Assembly (NCBI GenBank): GCA_031308135.1
Contig: JAHLJT010004567.1
Coordinates: forward strand, 30,539,602-30,603,601
DNA length: 64,000 nucleotides
Direction of reading: 5' to 3'
DNA from: Acheta domesticus
Lineage: Eukaryota; Arthropoda; Insecta; Orthoptera; Gryllidae
Shown here: positions 55,634 through 64,000 of the stretch, one piece after another
Layout of the letters: each line of letters begins with the position of its first letter
How positions within the stretch are numbered: position 1 is the first letter of the stretch
Translations under genes and position numbers: made by a program
The notes under the pieces: generated by a model
The model's input: the letters and a program-made list of their open reading frames with translations, nothing else
What the model was told of the DNA's origin: nothing
Databases searched by the model: none

Positions 55634-56385
55634 GGTGTTGAGTTATTGCACAGCCCACAAGTCCCTAGATTTGTCTGATTAATTCGCAAGTGTATGCACA
55701 AAAACAGAAATAGTATGTGTAGAAGTAGTAACTCAGAGCCGTTATTTTTGAAACTATTGTAGGTTTAGGCGCACTCAAGGTTGTTTTACCTGAGAGTATT
55801 TCAAGGGAAACGCGGACGCCGTTAGCTAAAGCCAGGTGTTACGAAAACGTGTAAAATAATTCTGTGCTTCTAAAAGTGAAATTTGAAAAATATAATAATT
55901 AGTTTGAACAGTATTACAATTACTTCATTGTTCATTCATAGACACATAGATGTTTAACTTTGTTTCATTACACTGAGGTTAATTTTGTTGTTATTAAAAG
56001 ATTCAATAAATCTTTAGAACAATTACTACAACATATTATTTTTCGATTTATTTAAAATTAATGATTTATCGAATGCCATTTCAACCAAATTAGTTACTGA
56101 GTATACATATGCAGATAAGGATTCACATTTCTGTTCACATACACATTTTTGTGACTAAATTAGTAATCATTTGAAATTCGTTTTGTTCTTTGTAAATTGT
56201 TTCTTCCATGTGTGTCTTCTAGGTTCTTTTGTTTCAGCATTTTTTGTTGCATTCATCGATAAAGTAAATACTGAAGTTGAGTTAATTTAAAATTAAGTAG
56301 TATATACAATCTTTTCTTTAAAAGTATACATACTGAATTCGTGCCTAAACTGGTACTCGACTATTTTTGTTACGACTGGTACTAG
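55634..56385. other. AT-rich spacer, nothing recognised
   Basis: No coding or repeat content is recognised. Confidence 0.45.
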
Positions 56386-56491
56386 ACTATTTCTTTTTCT
56401 TTCTTTCTTTTCTTTTCTTTCTTTATTTATTTTTCTTTCTTTCTTTCTTTCTTTTTTTTCTTTCTTTCTTTCTTTCTTTCTTTCTTACTTA
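56386..56491. repeat. (CTTT)n microsatellite
   Basis: About 100 bp of CTTT repeats with short T-rich interruptions. Confidence 0.9.
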
Positions 56492-58839
56492 CTTTCTCTA
56501 TTGGGACGAATCCTTTGACCCTGGTCATAGTTTATGTGTACCATAGGGTCGATGTTACGTGACATCCGGTAATCAAGCACTTATTTGTGCTTGAGTCATC
56601 GGAACCAGGAATTTTCTTGAGTAATTAAAAACCACAGAGGTGACAGTGAACATCGGGTAAAGGCCATTTAAATCAACTAACTATTGGCAATCTCTGTATT
56701 GAGGAGAATGAAAATGTTGATAGAATTTTGATTTACCTATCAAACCTAGCCTTCGCAGCAGAAGAACTGTTTGAGGGATCAACATTTTAAAAAACAGTGT
56801 TATTGACATAACTGCATTAGTCAATGCCCTGTTAATGCTATCAATACGAGCGGTGAAATAATGTAGCTCAAATGTCATAGGCTTTTCTTGAATCAGGACA
56901 TGACTTATGTGAGCCATAATTCATGTAAGCTTTTTGGAAAATCGATTGCGGTATTGTCTGTATACAGTAGACTTTCATTAAAAGAAGGTATTTTCTTCGT
57001 CTATTATAGAGCGTGAATGATATAACTTCTTAAAAGTTATGAAAAAATGTCGAATGAAATCTTATAAAACTTTGAAAAAACATGGGTACGTCCTATCAAT
57101 ACTAACATTTTGTGAAATAAGTATTTTTGTCTGGTTATTTCTATGGAAATAAAATCCCCGAAGCATTGTCTCGGGTGGAGGGAAAATAAGCTTTGAGATG
57201 GATAGTTTATAAGTAAACAAGGAAACATATAAATCTGAAACTAAAGAACATTAAAGATAATGATTGCGAATGTCTAAAAAGTGAAAAAGTTATGTGTACC
57301 TAGTCTACGCAAGCACCTTTTTTACGTTAAGATTTTCCAATGGGCGGATTAAATCACCCACCCACCTCCTGCCATAACCCTAGAGTCTACACCTCCCTCG
57401 CTCTGGTGTCGTCTATTATATGGGGCGACCCGGGGTAATGTCTTCATCAGGTTATTCCCACTACACTGGACGGGCGCTCTCCGTGACTTTTCCGTCCATT
57501 TGACACCTACGGCAGCGGGACGCGAGGTTAAAAATAGGCGCCGCGGCTAGGCACCCCGTCTGCTTTGCATGTCGGCACGCGGAGGGGATGGGCCGAAATG
57601 CCGGAAGCAACGGCGCGGAGGAGTATGGGCAGGGGGGGGGAAGCCATTCTTGCTGGCAGGCAGCGGTGACGTCTTCTTGCAGCGTTTGCGTAATTTGTAC
57701 ATAACATAGCTTCTGCATTATATCCAGACAATGCTCTGTAATGTTTCCTGAGATTACAAGTAGAAATTATCACTTAGAAATTACTGAAATGTCAAAATGT
57801 GCTTTTAGAGTATCTCATTCGTGATAAATGCGAAATAAATGTTCACGGCCGTCTCCAGAGAAATAAATGTTCGCGGCCTATCATAAAGCGAATGTCATTT
57901 ATTGTTTCTTGGAATGCATCGTTATTACTCTAGAGTGAAATGAAGGAGACACACTATAAGAAAAGAAACAGGGAATTTACAAAATCGTAATATTCGTAGT
58001 AGAACGTTATGCCTTAAGTCTTAACATATCTATCTCCTGTTGCAACCTGTAGTTGTGAGCTCTCGGACAACTGTTGTATTTTAATTTTTAATTATGATTA
58101 CGATTATGATTTAATTTATAATTGATATTAGCAGGCGACTGTCAAATATTCAAAGACAAAGTATGACTTTTGTGATCAGCTACGTTCGTGTCAAGCACAC
58201 TAGCATTCATATTTTCAGTTTAAACAATTGACGCATACTGTAAATAATAAATCCCATTATATTCGTAGTGAATAATCTATGAAAGATGTGGTAGGAGAAT
58301 TCAAACAGGAGAGGATTAATTTCGAAAATACAGACATTCACTAGCGCTTCCCCCTTTTTCTCGCGTTTTCCCCTTGATGGAAAACATAACACAAGTCAAC
58401 GAAGTTTTGTTGCCAGGAAAGCCAATAGATGTTTTTGTGCAAAGATGTATGTGCTTATTTCAAGTATTGTATCAGTTTTCCTTCTCACTTAGTTTCTCGG
58501 ATACAGTTCTTTTATTGCTCACACGGGATAGTAACATGAATAATATCCGTTCTTTTCTCAAAGAAAAGATCAGACCAATGATTGCTTTTTGTTGTACCCG
58601 TATTAATGGTTCTACATTAAATAATAAATATTGAATAGAGAATTCGAATCTGCAGTCTGCAATAAAACCTATGCTTTATGACGACCAATTATGAGCATAC
58701 AACCTGTCCTCAATTCTCTTGGTCAAGTGAATTGTATCTCAAGAAATGCAATTTGCATCGTATAATGGTCTTAAAGTAGTACGCCACAATATATTCCAGA
58801 TATTTCCAAAAAAGACATGCAGAAATTTACACATTCCAA
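56492..58839. other. spacer, no gene recognised
   Basis: Mostly AT-rich. A GC-richer part at 57400-57660 has no exon signature. GAAATAAATGTTC.CGGCC is repeated directly at 57831 and 57860. Frames are short and featureless. Confidence 0.4.
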
Positions 58840-58974
58840 ATTAATATTTTTCATTGAGGACATTCAGCTTCCCAAAGTAAGAGCAAAACTGTTACCATCG
58901 AAACTTAAGAAGAACTTACGTTAGAGGAGAATGTTCGTATTCCCCATTACAGAACGAGAAGCAAAGATCTAGAG

Positions 58975-59982
58975 CAACGGTCGACAAACTTATGAACTGG
59001 TGAGCAACCATACCGTTTCCAATCCTATTGAGAGCTACGGGAAACCCAGACAGAAAAAATGTCTACGCTCAACATTTGTTTCTATAAACATACATTTCTA
59101 TTAAATATGAAACAAATTTTAATAAAACTGTACACAAGAAAAATAAATTGAAATGAAATTGCTTATTACAAAAAAATTGAAATATAATTAGTAACATTAT
59201 AAACTTAAGAGCATTTTTCAATATACTTCTAATGAAAAGGATGGATTTTTGTCATCAAGTTCTTTTTACGTTGGGAAATGTAAGTCGTAACTTTCGAATA
59301 GAGTTGCCAAATGTTTAACGGTGAGTCTGTTTCTGTACTTGTTTTCTATAAATTCCATACTGGAAAAGCAAAGCTCACACAGATATGTGCCAAATATTTT
59401 CAGAGCTTGAAGAAAGTCTAAAAATAAACCATTTTGAAAATAAATTAGTTCCGACTTCACTGAAGCATTATCTCCTTAAAAATCAAAATGTGCCATGACA
59501 TAAGTAGAAAAGTCTTTATCATCAATCGTCATAAACGGTGATTTGATATACTGTGCTACAAAAGAAATGCTTTTGAAATCTTGGAAGGATTTGTTGCATT
59601 GACATTTTAAATCCAAACGAGATTCAATATATTTTTTGTTGTTGTAAGAAGTAAGGTATTCACCTACGGCGAGATTTTTCTGCACAGTAAGCACACACAC
59701 TTGTTCTTTACCTGGATAAAGAAATAATCTGTTTATCATTATGAATAAAAATGATAATTCTTTTGATTTATGTTTGAACGCGGCATCATTAGCTCAAATA
59801 TAGCTTAGTAATAATGGGTAAAATCACTGCGTGGAAGTATGCAAGAAATTGTTGTCACTAGTCATCTGTCTGAGCTCTGTAGAATAAGTGCAGGTTAGTC
59901 AACCTTGAGCATGACCACGTTCTACCGAAAATTTGTTCCGCGAGCTACTAGTAGCTCGCGATTCACCGATTGGCGATCACTG
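58975..59982 (-). mobile_element. hAT transposon, internally deleted, with TSD
   Basis: The ends CAACGGTCGACAAAC (58975) and, reversed, CAGTGATCGCCAATC (from 59982) form short hAT-type TIRs (CAG.GGTC..CAA). Flanks ATCTAGAG (58967-58974) and ATCTACAG (59983-59990) are an 8 bp duplication with one change. About 1 kb remains of what would be a 2.5-4 kb element. A C-terminal transposase remnant is on the minus strand. The palindrome GAGCTACTAGTAGCTC lies near 59942. Confidence 0.85.
59266..59739 (-). pseudogene. hAT transposase C-terminal remnant (dimerisation region)
   Basis: 59476-59739 reads FQDFKSISFVAQYIKSPFM, and 59266-59460 reads LKIFGTYLCELCFSSMEFIE and NKYRNRLTVKHLATL. The second matches the hAT dimerisation region (FGSTYLCE..FS.M..IK.KYRSRLT..HL). 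A TAA stop (59473-59475) falls between the two frames, which are in the same phase. The catalytic N-terminal part has been deleted. Confidence 0.75.
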
Positions 59983-60800
59983 ATCTACAGCAATGTCTCC
60001 TTAGAAGGTCCAATGGTATTCTGTGTCGTATCGATGAGAATCGTATCTTCATGGAATTGAAGCAACGGCACCGTCTTTCGGAATGAAGCTTATTTATCGA
60101 TGCATCCCAGCATAGTTCAAAGGCAGTCTTACTGCACATTGACAATATATCCGTTTATACCCATTGTTCATTCTGTTTATTTGAAAGAAACGTGTAAGAT
60201 TTTGAATATTGTACTAGACGTGATTCAATACAATTCTACCTGTCTGAGGAAGATCTGCGGAAATTTAAAAGTGATTGGTATTTTGATGGGTTTACTAGGA
60301 AAGTTTACCGAATTCTGTCACCTTCTGTGCCACTAGGATATGGGTCTTATCAGACGTAACTGGAAGACAAGAAGTTCCTTCCTTCAACCTATTAGAATGT
60401 GGTAAAAATTCTTGCCAAAAGAAATTCAAATGAATTCCTATACTTGAGTGAAAAGTTTTGGAAAATATCTCTTGCCAAACCCAAATAAGATATCTTTGTG
60501 AGTCCATAAATCAGAGAGCTATTGAATTACCCAATATTTAAAAAAGAGTGAGTGGTAATGATAAAATGACAAGGAAAATCTTTCGGTTCCTTACTCATAT
60601 CGTTCTTGGTAATAAAGACTTCTGATTACAAAGATAGGACACGCTATATGCTAAATAGATGCTGCATGTCACAGAACTTCATTTCCTGTATGCACGTTTA
60701 GACTTTTTCTTATCCGACCTAGTTGATGTTAGTAACGATGTAGGAGAGAGATTTCACGACGGCATTAAAGTTAATGAGAAGATGTATGTAGATTTTTGAA

Positions 60801-61920
60801 ATCACTATGCTTGCGTAATATTGTTCAATGATTTGCCTTGATAGCCAAATCCGTTCACAAAAGAAAATCAACAGCTGCACCTTTCACTTTCTCGTGTATG
60901 TAGTATAGGAGGAGTAATTAGTACTAGTCCAGTTGGTATGTACATTTTAACTAGAAAAGGTCAAAAACTTTCTTTTGATATGTTGTATGTATCGAGGTCC
61001 TAGTTAAAATCCTATGTTTTCGACCTCTTAGCCCCTGCGTTAAGTCCTAGTGGCCCGAAAAAGCGGTAATTTTTCTGACTTGCTTCGGTTTTCTCTCTCT
61101 AGCTCTGAAACCTAAGAAAAAACTGTGGTAAAAGGATTTAATTCAATTTTAAAGAGGATAAAATTTCCTATAACTTTTATATAATTTTTTTTTCGAAATC
61201 AATTACCAAGCGAGCTACAGTTTTTCAAAAAACGCTATTTTTTCATTTCCAAATATGTGTTTAAAATTCACTTGTTTGTGATATTATAATCAACCAATAG
61301 ATAACGTAATAACAATACGTGATAATAACAATACGTAATAAAGTATTGATGCATCATAATATGGTAACACGAAAGATCCTACCAGGAACAATTACACTAC
61401 CAGGAATAATTACCCAGTATTCTGTAGTTCATAAATGCATGATCACCAGGATAGTGTACTTTAGAGCTGACCAATACAATTCTCGCACAACCACCAAAGC
61501 GAGGTACACGAGGAATTTTTTGTTTTATTTTATCAGTAGGAAAAATATGTTTTTTTTCTCTAATTCAAAGAAGAAACATTGTAGTCTAAATGAACGTGAC
61601 ATCCTGAAGCGTGTTATGTGCATGTTAAGCATTACGATCTTCAAATACATTGAACGCTTCATTGGTGGAAAAAGAAAGCGACATGTGGGCAATGATATGA
61701 CAAAAATAAAAAAATTCGCATGTCCAGATGAGTTGAAAATTGTATAAATTCTGAAAGTAACATTGTGTCTAATTCTTGATACAAATATTTTCACTATGTT
61801 TATTATTTATCCCACCACAATTTGAATTAGGTTTTAGAGTAATTGTAATTTTCCATAAATACTTCTATTTATTTTACATGGGAAAATCTGTAAAGTAATA
61901 ACCCTCCCATTTCGACGAAT
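60801..61920. other. AT-rich spacer, possible GGAC-TIR remnant
   Basis: 60885-61090 weakly resembles the GGAC-TIR family (CTTTCTCGTGTATGTAGTAT, AGTGGCCCGAAAAAGCGGTA). The rest shows only short direct repeats (ATAACAATACGT at 61309 and 61325). The 142-codon frame at 61319-61747 has no family match I recognise. Confidence 0.35.
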
Positions 61921-61923
61921 GTG

Positions 61924-61928
<5 letters not shown>

Positions 61929-61976
<48 letters not shown>

Positions 61977-62400
61977 CTCTCTTTCTATCTCCCTTTCTCT
62001 CTCTTTCTACCTCCCTTTCTCTCTTTCTGTCTCCCTTTCTCTCTCTTTCTATCTCCCTTTCTCTCTATCTCCCTTTCTCTATCTTCTATCTCCCTTTCTC
62101 TCTCTTTCTATCTCCCTTTCCCTCTCTTTATATCTCCTTTTCTCTCTCATTCTATCTCCCTTTCTCTCTTTCTACCTCCCTTTCCCTCTTTCTACCACCT
62201 TTTCTCTCTCTCTCTATCTCCCCTTCTCTTTCTGTCTCCCTTTCTCTTTCTTTGTATCTCCCTTTCTCTCTTTCTATCTCCCTTTCTCTCTCTCTTTCTA
62301 CCTCCCTTTCTGTAGCTCTTTCTATCTCCCTTTCCCACTCTCTTCTACTTCTTTTCTTCTCTTTTTCTCTCTCCCCTTCTCTCTCTCTTTCTCTTCCACG
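61929..62400. repeat. polypyrimidine tract: (CT)n then ~20 bp CTCCCTTTCTCTCTTTCTAT-type repeats
   Basis: A pure CT run (61931-61972) followed by about 430 bp of diverged CTCCCTTTCTCT units. Long open frames on both strands (210 and 206 codons on the plus strand) are composition artefacts. Confidence 0.95.
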
Positions 62401-62747
62401 CACACACACTCCGACATCATTCCATTGCTTCCACCCGTTCCGCTGTCCCCCGCTCCCTCCCTCCGCAGCGACTCGGTTATTGCAGTCTTTACTGCCCGGG
62501 CTGCAGGGAGGAGGACGTTATGCGAGTACATCTACGCATTCATAAACGCGTAATGCGTGGGAGTGAGAGGGGCGGCGGCGAGCGCATTATGTCAAACGCC
62601 GCCCGCATCGCGGCCATTAACCCGCTTCTCGGAGGCGGCGCGCGCCGGCGGGCGGCCGGTCTTCTGGAAAGAGATGGAGATGGGAGAAGGGGAGCATTAC
62701 CGCCAGGTACGTTTGGATTTAGTGAATCTGCGAACAGGCTTAAAGAT
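62401..62747. promoter_or_regulatory. CpG island with a donor-like site
   Basis: 62440-62700 is GC/CpG-rich. A plus frame (62520-62705) leads to CGCCAG|GTACGT near 62705, a good splice-donor match, which could mark a 5' exon. No protein family is recognisable and the frame continues into repeat DNA, so this is only a candidate. Confidence 0.3.
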
Positions 62748-63166
62748 TGTTACTTTCTCGCTACCGCTTACGCAGTAGAGAGAAAGTTATGTAATGCTGC
62801 TGGAAAAAGCGACAATTTTCGGCAGAAAAAATTTTATTGCCGAGCCCTGGTAACGAAAAAGTGGATAAATTCAGTTGCTAAATTAAAAAAAAATCTTTTC
62901 ACAGGTGATCAAGCCACAATCTATTGTTTGTGGGTCCATGATACCGAAAAATTGACGGAAAAACGTTTGTCCGTCCTTACGAAGTCTAGTCTGTGAATAA
63001 CGCTACCGGCTAAACTGTTCAGACCAATTTTCTCCAATATTGATAGTTCCCTATCGATCTGACTGATTCCAAGGGCCCTTGAATTTTAAACCGGAATTTT
63101 AATTTTGGGGATACATTACATAAAGCCCCTGCCATATTTTCAATATTTTTAGGAATTTTAGAGGTT
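62748..63166 (-). mobile_element. GGAC-TIR family copy
   Basis: The terminal TTACTTTCTCGCTACCGCTT, then GAAAGTTATGTAATGCTGCT, AATTTTCGGCAGAAAAAATT, TCCATGATACCGAAAAATTG and GGGATACATTACATAAAGCC. This is the reverse order of the 3' third of the long copy at 16520-18160. Confidence 0.65.
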
Positions 63167-63405
63167 ATATTTGAGTAAGAACTTGGCTAAACGTCCAGGT
63201 CATTCAAAAGACAGGGAAGTGCAAAAAATTGCTTTATTCACATTTTGCTCAGCACAATAGCTCATATTTTGTGCAAAGTATTGTAGAAGCATCGACAGTC
63301 CCTAGATCTGCTTCTTAGGTAGCTGGTTGCAACCTGGAGTAGGATTTTATATTAAGCTGACTCATAAAATAATTAGTTGTGATGAAGAGCTAAAAATAAT
63401 AATAA
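63167..63405 (+). mobile_element. third Dong/R4-like copy, 5'-truncated 3' end
   Basis: Matches, in opposite orientation, the last coding bases and 3' UTR of the first copy (TTTGAGTAAGAACTTG at 63174; TAGCTGGTTGCAACCTGGAG at 63320; TTTTATATTAAGCTGACTCA). It ends in AATAATAATAATA, the same type of 3' junction. About 240 bp is kept, a classic 5' truncation. Confidence 0.85.
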
Positions 63406-63413
63406 TACTAAAG

Positions 63414-63846
63414 ACTGGGAGAGGTGGCTGACTGATGTCACTGCGGTTCCTCTGACCCCGAGGTCCTTAGGTTCGAGTCTCGACGGCGGCAAGATTTGCG
63501 AAAGTAGCTTATCAGCTTGGGCCACGGTCCGCGCGCAATCTTTCCTCCCTCTTCCTCGTCCTATACTCGCCCACCTTCAATACACACACTTGCACTCTAA
63601 CATGCACTGCACTACCACAGTATGCTGGGAGACTAGTTGGGGACTTATCCCGGCTGGGGCGGTGCCCCGTTGGTGGGAGGTTCCTGGTTGGGGAAAACTC
63701 CGCTAGTCGACGGTAGGTCGGCGCTGGATCTCGCTATCCAGCGGTAGAAGATCACCGCCATCTCTAGATGAAAAAGGCATGCACTACATTTACGGGACCA
63801 ATGGCCTCTGTAGTTGATGCGCGAGGAATAATTAACAATCAATCAA
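63414..63846 (+). mobile_element. SINE-A copy 10, internal deletion
   Basis: The head has GAGGTGGCTGACTGATGTCA (A-box region) and GGTTCGAGTCTCG (B box, about 63470). It then jumps from the CTTATCAGCTTGGG area straight to CCACGGTCCGCGCG, losing ~110 bp of body, and ends AACAATCAATCAAGG. Confidence 0.85.
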
Positions 63847-63952
63847 GGATGCTGCAGAAGCAACAGCAGACGATGCTTCACACTGGGCCACCGCAGCTGG
63901 CCTCCTGCTCCGTCAGCGTCGTGCCCGGCGTCGCGCGAATGCCTTCGAAATC

Positions 63953-63956
<4 letters not shown>
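63847..63956. other. GC-balanced spacer
   Basis: About 110 bp without recognisable features. Confidence 0.4.

Positions 63957-64000
<44 letters not shown>
63957..64000. repeat. (TA)n microsatellite at window edge
   Basis: About 20 TA repeats running to the end of the window; true extent unknown. Confidence 0.95.

Larger units (their letters stand above)
58840..60800 (+). pseudogene. TE-type protein gene of a widespread invertebrate family, split by a hAT insertion
   Basis: Plus-strand segments in order: LPKVRAKLLPSKLKKNL (58870-58920), then HYRTRSK just before 58974. After the hAT come LFIDASQHSSKAVLLH (about 60090-60140), YPFIPIVHSVYLKETC (60149-60196), KICGNLKVIGILMGL (60250-60294) and LHFLYARLDFFL...VGERFHDGIKV (60678-60775). 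I recognise this motif order (LPK..AELL.SRL, IDASK.SLKAVLLHNG, GDLKV...L.G.Q, HGERFHQDI) from proteins repeated in many insect and cnidarian genomes, usually annotated only as uncharacterised. I cannot name its transposon superfamily. It has a 1 nt frame change near 60148, stops and many changes. Confidence 0.55.

Noticed and set aside
54953..55701. Frames of 165-214 codons on both strands
   Set aside because: They follow the 14 bp minisatellite, which cycles through all phases without a stop.
61921..62553. 206-210 codon Ser/Leu-rich frames
   Set aside because: Product of the polypyrimidine CT/CCCTTT repeat.

Overview
This window reads as intergenic or intronic DNA from an animal with a large, repeat-rich nuclear genome, most likely an arthropod and probably an insect. 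Three things support that: no prokaryotic operon structure, a transposable-element fauna typical of invertebrates (Dong/R4-like LINE, Penelope-like element, mariner, hAT, tRNA-derived SINEs), and scattered CpG-rich islands in an AT-rich background. The species assignment is inference. I recognise no intact host protein-coding gene, rRNA or functional tRNA. Nearly every supportable feature is a mobile element, a remnant of one, or a simple/tandem repeat.

Layout. 1-5 kb: mariner transposase pieces, two copies of a ~560 bp tRNA-derived SINE (here 'SINE-A') and a GC-rich patch. 5-10 kb: fragments of a palindromic-ended repeat family ('GGAC-TIR family'), a CpG island with a GGC run, and a second CpG island running into a ~700 bp proline/alanine-like triplet array. 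10-13.4 kb: a head-to-head SINE-A pair, a small TIR element (MITE) and a SINE-like tRNA head. 15.6-18.7 kb: the longest GGAC-TIR copy followed by SINE-A. 19.2-20.5 kb: a 1,265 bp fold-back element with arms of ~550 bp. 21.1-25.1 kb: an almost complete Dong/R4-like retrotransposon on the minus strand, inserted in a TTA microsatellite, with an open RT plus restriction-like endonuclease ORF. 25.5-35.6 kb: more SINE-A copies, a second SINE family, microsatellites and GC/C-rich low-complexity blocks. 37.4-42 kb: a decayed Penelope-like element abutting a second, 3'-truncated Dong/R4-like copy. 46-47.3 kb: a duplicated GC-rich unit, then the C-terminal end of another LINE with a TTC tail. 48.5-51.6 kb: a DNA transposon with 29 bp TIRs, an ATTT target duplication and a spliced but decayed transposase. 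52.2-53.2 kb: a 15 bp minisatellite with 40 identical units. 55.1-55.6 kb: a 14 bp minisatellite. 58.8-60.8 kb: a decayed TE-type protein gene split by an internally deleted hAT element with a near-perfect 8 bp target duplication. 62-64 kb: a polypyrimidine tract, a CpG island, another GGAC-TIR copy, a 5'-truncated third Dong/R4-like copy, a last SINE-A and a TA microsatellite.

The elements record layered history rather than a pathway. The points I consider most worth following are: a nested double-pseudoknot fold resembling HDV-type ribozymes at the exact 5' end of both Dong/R4-like copies; the Sola-like (4 bp TSD) transposon with subterminal repeats of its TIR motif; the nested hAT insertion; the long fold-back element; the unusually long SINE family; and the perfectly homogeneous 15 bp array.
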